From assembly GCA_019918135.1 (NCBI GenBank), contig WBZZ01001321.1:77501-122500 (forward strand): DNA of 45,000 nt. The letters are read 5' to 3'. Both the position numbers and the translations under genes were made by a program. The DNA is from Paulinella micropora. Taxonomy: Eukaryota; Cercozoa; Imbricatea; Euglyphida; Paulinellidae. Positions 11,601 through 21,472 of this stretch are shown here, in pieces (positions within the stretch are counted from its first letter, which is position 1; each line of letters starts with the position of its first letter). The notes under the pieces were generated by a model that was given only the letters and a program-made list of their open reading frames with translations, was not told the DNA's origin and searched no databases.

Positions 11601-13515
11601 GGGGTCCCCTCTCTCTCCCACACTCTTCAACGTCTTTATGGATGAGCTGTGTGATCGGCTGGCGAGTGCCCTCAAGATCACGGATGTGAAGCGGCTGAAC
11701 GACATCAAGGCACTTCTATACGCGGACGACGTGGCCCTCATCGCTCACAGTCGCACCGAGCTCCAGAAGATGGTCAATGTTGTGGCCAAGTTCGCGGAAG
11801 ATTACCGGCTGGAAGTCAACTTGAAGCCCGGCAAGACGGAAATCATGCCCATTTACACGTCGAGCAAGGCGAAACGACCAAGTATCAGGGAGCGAGGTGA
11901 GCCCGTGGTGTGGTTTCGCGGCCAGAAGCCTTGTGTCACCAGTCAGTACAAGTACCTGGGAGTGGTTATCACCGACCACCTGAAGTGGAAGGAGCAGGCC
12001 CTGCGGGCTACGCGTGTCACTGAAGTCGCCACCGCAGGTTGGTACTCTTTGTGGTGTGCAGGTGAGATACAAGCTAGGTATCGTCTCATGTGCTGGAATC
12101 AACTTGTGGGGGCCAAGCTGAAGTACGCCTTCGATGTCTGGCGTGCCCCCGTATCGCAGCTCACCAAGCTGGAGGCAGCAATGCTGCGCCCCATGAGGAT
12201 GATTCTCGGCATCAGCCCTAAGACAAGCAAGTGGATTACACTCTTTCTGGCGCGCTCTTTGAGTGCGGAGCGTTTGCGGCGGGCGGCACAACTGAAGTTC
12301 TATGGACGGCTGCGTGTTCTACCGGAGAAGCGATTTCCTGTCATCGCATCTCAAGTCAAATCCGACTGGACTGCGGAGGCCGAAGGCGCTATCAGGGACT
12401 CAATGGATCTACAACAAGGGCTTCAGGAGCTCCTAAATAGTTCAGAGAAGGACCTCGAGGGTTGGTGTTCGACTGTGGACAAGTGGGCCCTTCAGCAGGA
12501 CGTCAAGATGGTGCAGCAACTGATGTGGGACAAGCGAGAGGCAGGCAGCGATCTTACTGATGGCCTGCGAGTCATCCTAAGACAAGTCTTTGGAACTAAG
12601 GAGTTCCCAAGATGGGTAGCCCTTGATGATGCGCATTATAATCTGCTTCGGAGAAGGTTGCTCAGCTGCAACAACCGCCTTCGGTTGTACCGCAGCAAGT
12701 TGGTCAGTGGCATGTCCCCTCGCTGCTTCTGTTGTCATGATGATGTCAATGAGTCCCTTGCGCACTTCTTATGGGATTGCCCCATGCACGAGGGGAGACG
12801 TAAGCAGCTGTTGCTGAGTATGCAGAGGCTCGGTGGCATGGCTGTGGGGGGTGCTGAGGGGGATGGAGGGAGTGAGGAGGGTGGTGAGGTCGTAGGCGGT
12901 GAGGTTGTGGTGGAGGATGTGTTGCTTGGGCGGGAGCGGGAGGGATCTGTGCGGCAGGGTTGGGATGATATGTCGCCTGTGGATCAATCACGATTGTTTT
13001 GTAAGCTTTTTCAGGGGAAGTCGCGCTTCCGCAGTAACTTTAGGCTTGCTGCGTTGTTAGGGGTGACAGCGTTGCGTCCCCCTCCAAAGTTGGATGTGTT
13101 CTTTGGATCATATGTGTCTGAGTGTTGGTCTGCTAGGGAGGGTAAAAGGGAGGAGCTTGGGGTGGATGATGGGGGCGAGGAGGTGATTGACCTCACTGAG
13201 GTTCCATCAGCTTCTGTCCCACCCTCTCCCCCAAGTGATGTTGATGTTGCGCGGCGCGGCCGTCCGCGCAGTGTGGACGTCCTGGCTAGAGAGAGGGGTT
13301 CGGGAGCACTGCGTAGTGTCTCAGAGTTCTTCTCTTCAGCTAACACCCTCGCATCTAGCTCTTCATGCACTTCACAGCCCCCATCTGCCCCTGCTGTTGC
13401 TGTTGCTGCTATGTCTGTTTGGTGTTCTGACAATGCGTTGGGATCGGCTGACCCCGGTGACCCAATGGAGGCACATGTCCAGGATCTGGATCTGATGCTA
13501 TAGTCTGAGGAAGCC

Positions 13516-13594
<79 letters not shown>
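8645..13594 (+). mobile_element. Non-LTR retrotransposon (LINE) copy 1, ORF intact
   Basis: The element begins right after an ATT tract and has only about 60 bp before its ATG, so it lacks the long leader seen in the second LINE and is probably 5' truncated. It ends with GGAGGCACATGTCC...CTGAGGAAGCC and an (ATT)n tail at 13517-13594. No long terminal repeats are present. It is flanked on both sides by ATT, so target-site duplications cannot be recognised. Diverged from LINE copy 2 at nucleotide level but collinear with it in protein. Confidence 0.9.
8707..13503 (+). CDS. LINE polyprotein: endonuclease plus reverse transcriptase
   Basis: One uninterrupted ORF of 1598 codons. Residues about 15-115 look like an RRM-type RNA-binding fold (LIVWGLS, then a basic tail). 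Residues 209-470 form an APE-like (EEP) endonuclease: SHN with N214, QEH with E245, VADAN with D360 and N362, LDYI with D439, and TDH with D463 and H464. The reverse transcriptase follows at about 760-1140: NHKACGEDKVKNEML, FVDLRKAF with D906, GVQQGSPLSP at 962-971 and YADD at 1005-1008. A C-terminal zinc knuckle uses C1340, C1342/C1343, H1353 and C1358. The tail carries EEVIDLTE (1491-1498), RRGRPRS and RSVSEFFS (about 1536-1543). The protein would nick target DNA and copy its RNA onto the nick. All catalytic residues I can check are present, so this copy may be active. Confidence 0.93.
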   Translation: MAPPPRRYRRVDRYDKDGRNLIVWGLSERAILQEIASKMSGLGLVVPVMEWQGQRMFRHLELVYEDDDSRQTALQQLKHLKFFGRGVNVALGRRFRDRERVRRLIRIHLRGEAAVRKEEAATGYRVLPLHEECVDDVQVVSSELAADAPKCVSECADVHVVPLHSAASTVGDQPAQAPAEGGSTGAEAKRGRRVRKRAKKHRSKQFKLLVASHNWQGKTGYDNVGTAEWASFYKHEGWLVIGPQEHRMGKKQLSKCSLDGFRIFGKPAEVSEKNRCKGGVLFAVANFLGPYCNLVSAPVDHRQQVWLRIASGVTGAQDIYVGNGYFPQETQEEESSEAYAAWQAAIAFFGAKGLVVTVADANAKLGPACSRKEEGIVGQHGEVDDKGAPVRSENGKRLAAVLVATGLRNLSGFSCPVEGSYWWSRREQRGMGTGKHLLDYICASPGLESGAKFGVCEDDLDTDHKAVWAELTWSGQRRPKRAAKPYRSFRVDKLIGAGVSGNDHAAKQALDYLRDKFDDVFQHCLQKLGVHQLPELDLSGGADSQRVVDDVTERVAQSFRMAAHRVLGSRCIRPRFTNNWFDGELKELIQQRREAYAAYRRDESNAEARLNWLRLRKQIRKATRAKKSASFKQVQEEAVKCQREQSSKRFWLLAKRLGGARRTKVSAPVQREDGSLACTLPEKVARWEEFRKNSVKPRENPASAAVVVECCAEAGSLEWEEAEAKRQFHWNDRFRDEVARAMKEHEVGEDTCEELDKPFTQEEVLARQRALNNHKACGEDKVKNEMLKYGGAYINGYLTQYFNWIREAERTPKAWGKGIIVNIPKGGDPTDPDNWRDISIISCLGKLYLSLLATRLTLFVDGPDKLRPEQGGFRPGRRTTDQVFTLWQRLKGRQQQKRESYVLFVDLRKAFPSVWRDGLFERLWKLGVRGKFWRTLRRCYEQTSSQVLVDEALTPEVLEGVGVQQGSPLSPTLFNVFMDELCDRLASALKITDVKRLNDIKALLYADDVALIAHSRTELQKMVNVVAKFAEDYRLEVNLKPGKTEIMPIYTSSKAKRPSIRERGEPVVWFRGQKPCVTSQYKYLGVVITDHLKWKEQALRATRVTEVATAGWYSLWCAGEIQARYRLMCWNQLVGAKLKYAFDVWRAPVSQLTKLEAAMLRPMRMILGISPKTSKWITLFLARSLSAERLRRAAQLKFYGRLRVLPEKRFPVIASQVKSDWTAEAEGAIRDSMDLQQGLQELLNSSEKDLEGWCSTVDKWALQQDVKMVQQLMWDKREAGSDLTDGLRVILRQVFGTKEFPRWVALDDAHYNLLRRRLLSCNNRLRLYRSKLVSGMSPRCFCCHDDVNESLAHFLWDCPMHEGRRKQLLLSMQRLGGMAVGGAEGDGGSEEGGEVVGGEVVVEDVLLGREREGSVRQGWDDMSPVDQSRLFCKLFQGKSRFRSNFRLAALLGVTALRPPPKLDVFFGSYVSECWSAREGKREELGVDDGGEEVIDLTEVPSASVPPSPPSDVDVARRGRPRSVDVLARERGSGALRSVSEFFSSANTLASSSSCTSQPPSAPAVAVAAMSVWCSDNALGSADPGDPMEAHVQDLDLML

Positions 13595-14712
<1,118 letters not shown>

Positions 14713-14979
14713 GACACCGTGATAGCCCAGTGGTCAAGTTCTACCATCTGAGCCCTGTCGCCAGTTCGATTCCCGTCGGTGCCACCAGTATTTTCATTGA
14801 ACATACCGGTCTATTTCTGGACCAGTATTTTCATTGAACATACCGGCCCGTCTGGAAGTGTTTGAACTGCCCTTGCGGGGGTGTCATTAGAGCTTATCGT
14901 CAATTCTTCGTACTCCCCTCACGGGTGAGACGATGGAGGCGCATGTGCAGAAATGCATCAGCCATTGACAGAGAAGCAC

Positions 14980-14980
<1 letters not shown>
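14713..14980 (+). mobile_element. tRNA-derived SINE copy 1
   Basis: Head GACACCGTGATAGCCCAGTG with an A-box-like TAGCCCAGTGG, a B-box-like AGTTCGATTCC about 40 bp later, and CGGTGCCACCA, which pairs with the 5' GACACCG as an acceptor stem and ends in CCA. The body follows (TATTTTCATTGAACATACCG repeated, GCGGGGGTGTCATTAGAG, ACTCCCCTCACGGGTGAGAC). The LINE-like end is GATGGAGGCGCATGTGCAGA to GACAGAGAAGCAC, then (ATT)n. Confidence 0.85.
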
Positions 14981-15035
<55 letters not shown>

Positions 15036-15300
15036 GACACCGTGATAGCCCAGTGGTCAAGTTCTACCATCTGAGCCCTGTCGCCAGTTCGATTCCCGTC
15101 GGTGCCACCAGTATTTTCATTGAACATACCGATCCGTCTGGACCAGTGTTTTCATTGAACATACCGGTCCGTCTGGAAGTGTTGGAACTGTCCTTGCGGG
15201 GGTGTCATTAGAGCCTATCGTCAATTCTTCGTACTCCCCTCACGGGTGAGACGATGGAGGCGCATGTGCAGAAATGCATCAGCCATTGACAGAGAAGCAC
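15036..15300 (+). mobile_element. tRNA-derived SINE copy 2
   Basis: Same layout as copy 1 with about 95% identity. It starts directly in the ATT tail of copy 1 and carries its own ATT tail from 15301 to 15452. Confidence 0.85.
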
Positions 15301-15452
<152 letters not shown>

Positions 15453-15454
15453 GT

Positions 15455-15683
15455 GGCACTGCGATAGCCTAGCTACCATCTGGGACCTGTCGCCAGTTCG
15501 ATTCCCGTCGGTGCCAGTATTTTGAAAGGATATTTTCTTTGAAAGTAGTGGTCTGTCTGAAAGGCTTGGAGCTGCCTTGCGGGGGTGTCAGTAGAGCCTA
15601 TCGTCAAATCTTCGTACTCCCCTCGCGGGTGAGACGATGGAGGCGCATGTGCAGAAATGCATTCGCCATTGACTGAGAAGCAC
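15455..15683 (+). mobile_element. SINE copy 3, variant subfamily
   Basis: Starts GGCACTGCGATAGCCTAGCT. The A-box region is shortened (the GTGGTCAAGTT segment is missing), but the B box (AGTTCGATTCCCG) and CGGTGCC acceptor end are kept. The body differs (TTTGAAAGGATATTTTCTTT) and the 3' end reads ATTCGCCATTGACTGAGAAG before ATT. Its GGCACTG start restores a G-C pair that is mismatched in the main subfamily. Confidence 0.8.
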
Positions 15684-16160
<477 letters not shown>

Positions 16161-16428
16161 GACACCGTGATAGCCCAGTGGTCAAGTTCTACCATCTGAG
16201 CCCTGTCGCCAGTTCGATTCCCGTCGGTGCCACCAGTATTTTCATTGTACATACCGGTCTATTTCTGGACCAGTATTTTCATTGAACATACCGGCCCGTC
16301 TGGAAGTGTTGGAACTGCCCTTGCGGGGGTGTCATTAGAGCTTATCGTCAATTCTTCGTACTCCCCTCACGGGTGAGACGATGGAGGCGCATGTGCAGAA
16401 ATGCATCAGCCATTGACAGAGAAGCACT
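16161..16428 (+). mobile_element. tRNA-derived SINE copy 4
   Basis: Near-identical to copy 1, including the TCTATTTCTGGACC spacer between the two TATTTTCATTG(A/T)ACATACCG units. Tail ATT at 16429-16453. Confidence 0.85.
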
Positions 16429-16453
16429 ATTATTATTATTATTATTATTATTA

Positions 16454-17358
16454 TTTACTATATCTGAGGCGTACTGATGCAGCTAATGGCATATCCTCAA
16501 CGGACATAAGCCTCCAATACCCTTGTTCGAGGTCCTCCACCCCCCCGTGTCAGTCTCTCGCCTGATGATCGGGGCCACCGATGGAGCTCCTGAGGGCAAG
16601 ACTGCACTAAGCCGAGGTTATTCCGCAGTCCCAGCAACCTCTTGCAAGACGTCACCGAATGTGCAAGTGCATACACCAAGCGCGGTTGCTAGAGCTGCCT
16701 CGAAACCCCACCCATAACAATCTGGTGTCTGCTGGGTCCTGGGCTATCAACCAGCATATGCGGAGTTTAAGATCTTTTACGCGCGCAACGACCCTCCTCC
16801 CCAGCATCTATCACCAAAGGGTTATGAGTTGGCGTCACAGTTTAACGCCTTGAGGCCATTGGGCTGGAACTCTGTTTAGCAAGTGTGACTAGGTTTTTTC
16901 ATCGGGATTTCCCTCAAATATGTCACAGTCAACACTCGAAAGCAGATTTACTATATCTGAGGCGTACTGATGCAGCTGATGGCATACCCTCAACGGACAT
17001 AAGCCTCCAATACCCTTGTTCGAGGTCCTCCACCCCCCCGTGTCAGTCTCTCGCCTGATGATCGGGGCCACCGATGGAGCTCCTGAGGGCAAGACTGCAC
17101 TAAGCCGAGGTTATTCCGCAGTCCCAGCAACCTCTTGCAAGACGTCACCGAATGTGCAAGTGCATACACCAAGCGCGGTTGCTAGAGCTGCCTCGAAACC
17201 CCACCCATAACAATCTGGTGTCTGCTGGGTCCTGGGCTATCAACCAGCATATGCGGAGTTTAAGATCTTTTACGCGCGCAACGACCCTCCTCCCCAGCAT
17301 CTACCACCAAAGGGTTATGAGTTGGCGTCACAGTTTAACGCCTTGAGGCCATTGGGCT

Positions 17359-17359
<1 letters not shown>
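16454..17359 (-). repeat. Family X in two tandem copies (493-bp period)
   Basis: TTTACTATATCTGAGGCGTA starts at 16454 and again at 16947. The two units are almost identical, the second ending early at 17359. Both are inverse to the copy at 13595-13903 but carry about 100-190 bp more at the other end (AGATCTTTTACGCGCGCAAC ... TTGAGGCCATTGGGCTG). The tandem form suggests unequal exchange or template-jumping after insertion. Small ORFs on both strands repeat between units and are unlikely to be genes. Confidence 0.8.
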
Positions 17360-17409
<50 letters not shown>

Positions 17410-17674
17410 GACACCGTGATAGCCCAGTGGTCAAGTTCTACCATCTGAGCCCTGTCGCCAGTTCGATTCCCGTCGGTGCCACCAGTATTTTCATTGAACA
17501 TACCGATCCGTCTGGACCAGTGTTTTCATTGAACATACCGGTCCGTCTGGAAGTGTTGGAACTGTCCTTGCGGGGGTGTCATTAGAGCCTATCGTCAATT
17601 CTTCGTACTCCCCTCACGGGTGAGACGATGGAGGCGCATGTGCAGAAATGCATCAGCCATTGACAGAGAAGCAC
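17410..17674 (+). mobile_element. tRNA-derived SINE copy 5
   Basis: Closest to copy 2 (shared GATCCGTCTGGACCAGTGTT spacer). It sits in an ATT tract adjoining the family-X tandem. Confidence 0.85.
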
Positions 17675-17745
<71 letters not shown>

Positions 17746-17747
17746 GT

Positions 17748-17976
17748 GGCACTGCGATAGCCTAGCTACCATCTGGGACCTGTCGCCAGTTCGATTCCCG
17801 TCGGTGCCAGTATTTTGAAAGGATATTTTCTTTGAAAGTAGTGGTCTGTCTGAAAGGCTTGGAGCTGCCTTGCGGGGGTGTCAGTAGAGCCTATCGTCAA
17901 ATCTTCGTACTCCCCTCGCGGGTGAGACGATGGAGGCACATGTGCAGAAATGCATTCGCCATTGACTGAGAAGCAC
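17748..17976 (+). mobile_element. SINE copy 6, variant subfamily
   Basis: Near-identical to copy 3. The order copy 5, ATT, copy 6 repeats the order copy 2, ATT, copy 3, so the pair 15036-15683 and the pair 17410-17976 probably derive from one segmental duplication. Confidence 0.85.
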
Positions 17977-18223
<247 letters not shown>

Positions 18224-18453
18224 GACACCGTGATAGCCCAGTGGTCAAGTTTTACCATCTGGGCCCTGTCACCAGTTCGATTCCCGTCGGTGCCACCAGT
18301 ATTTTCATTGAACATACCGGTCCGTCTGGAAGTGTTGGAACTGCCCGTGCCGTGGTGTCATTAGAGCCTATCGTCAATTCTTCGTACTCCCCTCACGGGT
18401 GAGACGATGGAGGCGCATGTGCAGATTTGCATCAGCCATGGACAGAGAAGCAC
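18224..18453 (+). mobile_element. tRNA-derived SINE copy 7 (single spacer unit)
   Basis: Same head and tail as copy 1, but only one TATTTTCATTGAACATACCG unit is present, so it is about 35 bp shorter. It also differs by CACCAGTTCGATT and GCAGATTTGCATC. Copies with one, two or three such units show that this internal repeat varies in number. Confidence 0.85.
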
Positions 18454-18699
<246 letters not shown>

Positions 18700-18869
18700 T
18701 AAGTGCATGAAATTGCCAATTGACAATTTTGGTTGCCAATTGGCAACGTTTTTAGTTACCAATTGGCAACGCTTTTTTTTTCTTGTGCACAATATTTCCT
18801 TGTTTGCGTAACAAAATTACCAATTTGCAACGCGCACTACCGATTGGTAACGCTAAGTCCATGCACTTA
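18700..18869. mobile_element. 170-bp MITE-like palindromic element
   Basis: Terminal inverted repeats TAAGTGCATG (18700-18709) and CATGCACTTA (18860-18869) are perfect. Inside lie several TTGCCAATTGGCAAC-type palindromes (GTTGCCAATTGGCAAC near 18731-18746, TTACCAATTGGCAAC near 18755). It is flanked by ATT on the left and the complementary AAT on the right, so the whole block could fold into one long hairpin. No coding capacity. Confidence 0.6.
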
Positions 18870-19091
<222 letters not shown>

Positions 19092-19264
19092 AGGGAGTAC
19101 ATAGGCCATCGGTCCTTTCCAGGGGCTGATTGGTATAAAGCTCCTAGAGTAATGTTCTATGCCGTCACTTCCTTTATTCCACCGATTGGTGTGGAGACTT
19201 TCCTTATGGAATGGAGGACTGGATGCACATGGCCTTTTGGCTCAGCAATTGGCAGGAGATACAC
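19092..19264 (+). mobile_element. Non-autonomous family Y, copy 1
   Basis: About 170 bp from AGGGAGTACATAGGCCATCG to GGCAGGAGATACAC, then ATT. The end (ATGGAGGACTGGATGCACATG ... CAGCAATTGGCAGGAGATAC) resembles the SINE/LINE 3' end. No tRNA head is visible. Confidence 0.7.
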
Positions 19265-19319
<55 letters not shown>

Positions 19320-19335
19320 GTTATTATTATTATTT

Positions 19336-19506
19336 AGGGAGTACATAGGCCATTGGTCCTTTTCAATGGGCTGATTGGTATAAAGCTCCTAGAGTAATTT
19401 TCTATGCCGTCACTTCCTTTATTCCACCGATTGGTGTGGAGACTTTCCTTATGGAATGGAGGACTGGATGCACATGGCCTTTTGGCTCAGCAATTGGCAG
19501 GAGATA
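19336..19506 (+). mobile_element. Non-autonomous family Y, copy 2
   Basis: Over 95% identical to copy 1, separated from it by an ATT tract (19265-19335) and followed by ATT at 19507-19624. Confidence 0.75.
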
Positions 19507-19624
<118 letters not shown>

Positions 19625-19692
19625 TTGGGGGGCACCAATACATGGTTGGGTGTCACCGCCACACGGCGGGGTTGGGGCCGTTGGCAGCTTGT

Positions 19693-20490
19693 TATGAGGG
19701 GTACATAATCAGTGCTCCACTGATTCATGAGACGGAAACTTTTACTGAGAGAAGCTCTCTCACCACGCTCACGGCTCTTGGCTCGGGGTGGCCTCTGGTA
19801 TCACTCGGGGTGCGGGGGGGTGGGGGTTATCTGAGGGAGGGGGTTGGGCTCAGTGGGTCACTGAACAGGTTGGTTAACTAAACTACTGTCGGTATGAGTG
19901 GGTATGAAGGCGACAGGCTCCACACATTTCCACAAGCCTTGAAATCACTCAACTGCCACAGTAGCGACTGCCTGGACGCGGGGCTCCTGACTCACCCTCT
20001 CTCCCAGAACCCCTCGTGCTCACTTTGCGGATGCCATGGGGATGCTCTGGCGGAGGGTCGGGACGTGTTGGGTGCATGTGACCGGGCCTGTCACTTAGTG
20101 TTCTCGGTAGATGACTCTTTTGTAGCTTCTATCGGACGCAGGGTGGCTTGCCACGACACCTCAATGATGCATAGTACGTCACGTCTCTGGCCTGGTTACG
20201 GGGGCGGGTAACTGAGGCGGGTTCCTGAAGGCTGGTTACGGAAGCTATGTTATTGTTGTTGGGTTCCTGGCTGCTATGTTATTGTTGTTGGGTTCCTGGC
20301 TGCTATGTTATTGTTGTTGGGTTCCTGGCTGCTATGCTATTGTTGTTGGGTTCCTGGCTGCTATGTTATTGTTGTTGGGTTCCTGGCGGCGTACATGTTT
20401 ATGCTTTTTTAAGGGTTGAGCTTTAAATAACCCCACTCGGGTCTTCTTTTATCGAGCTCACCACTCGGTGGATGGAGGCCTGGGGTAGAC
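19693..20490 (+). promoter_or_regulatory. LINE leader unit A
   Basis: Shares with unit B, in the same order: TATGAGGGG(T/C), TCATGAGAC, GGCTCTTGGCTCGGGGTGGC, AAACTACTGTCGGT, CCACAAGCCTTGAAA, GGATGCTCTGGCGGAGGG-type, CGGTAGATGACTC, CATCGGACGCAGGGTGG-type and AAGGGTTGAGCTTTAAATAA. The last contains a TATA-like TTTAAATAA at 20422-20430. Tandem 5' units that carry promoters are known from some LINEs. The promoter role here is inferred. Confidence 0.6.
20240..20390. repeat. 29-bp minisatellite, five copies
   Basis: GCTGCTATGTTATTGTTGTT plus GGGTTCCTG repeated five times with one or two substitutions. It occurs only in leader unit A and accounts for part of its extra length over unit B. Confidence 0.9.
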
Positions 20491-20705
20491 TTATACGATG
20501 TTTTTGATGCTAGGTTCCGTCTCCAGGGATTCGACTGGCATCGCTGCTTTGCCTCACCGCACTGCCTCACCCACACATCCACGCTGGCACACTGTTTCTC
20601 CTCTTGCTCTTGTACCTATGTCGCACACAGCTATGAGCTCACGCCGATGAGTGGTTGTGACGAGGTGCACCCAGCTGGATTGCGGGCGAGCCACGGCGGC
20701 CTCGC

Positions 20706-20706
20706 T

Positions 20707-20796
<90 letters not shown>
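20706..20796. repeat. (CT)n followed by (T)n
   Basis: About 50 bp of CT and 38 bp of T, between leader units A and B. Confidence 0.9.
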
Positions 20797-20854
20797 TTGC
20801 TTTGCTTTGCTCTGCTTTGGGCGAGGCCTAGCTTTCACATGGGCGGGCTGAGCC

Positions 20855-21472
20855 TATGAGGGGCGCACGATAAGCGTTCCATTGATTTATGAGACGGGTC
20901 CCAATTACCGAGAGTAACTCATGTGAGTTGCTCATCATACTCATGGCTCTTGGCTCGGGGTGGCCTCTGGAATCACAAGGGGTGGGCACTGGGGGAGGGG
21001 GTTGTGTTCAGAGGGTCACCGCGAAGGATGGTCAACCAAACTACTGTCGGTCGGAGTTTGTACGAAGGCGAGAGGCCCTACACCTTACCACAAGCCTTGA
21101 AACGACTAAATGACCAAAGTAACGACGGACCGGAGCGGGGCTCCTGGCTCACCCTCTCTCTCAGCACTCTTCGTGCTCATCCTGCGCCATGGGGTTGCTC
21201 TGGCGGAGGGTTATGGGGTGGTGGGTACACGTGCACGGGCCTGTCACTCTGTGCTCTCGGTAGATGACTCACTTGCAGCGTTTATCGGACGCAGGGTGGT
21301 TTGCCACGACACCTACCTCGATGATGCACAGCGGGTCCTGCCTCGTGCCTGGTTACGGATGCAGGTGAGTGTTTGTGTGTATTCCTATACATACGTACAC
21401 GTATGCTTTTTAAGGGTTGAGCTTTAAATAACCCCACCTGGGTCCTCATTTATCGAGTTTACAACTCGATCA
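20855..21472 (+). promoter_or_regulatory. LINE leader unit B, next to the ORF
   Basis: Second copy of the leader, ending TTTAAATAACCCCACCTGGG (TATA-like at 21423-21431) and TATCGAGTTTACAACTCGAT just before ATG at 21473. CGAGTTTACAACTCG could form a short hairpin 5' of the start. Unit A has the equivalent ATCGAGCTCACCACTCGG. Confidence 0.6.

Noticed and set aside
8800..13433. Minus-strand and alternate-frame ORFs inside the LINE
   Set aside because: They are shadows of the 1598-codon frame, without motifs or independent signals.
16497..17346. Repeated 60-64-codon ORFs in family X
   Set aside because: They recur only because the 493-bp unit is duplicated, they overlap on both strands, and the third copy does not keep them all.
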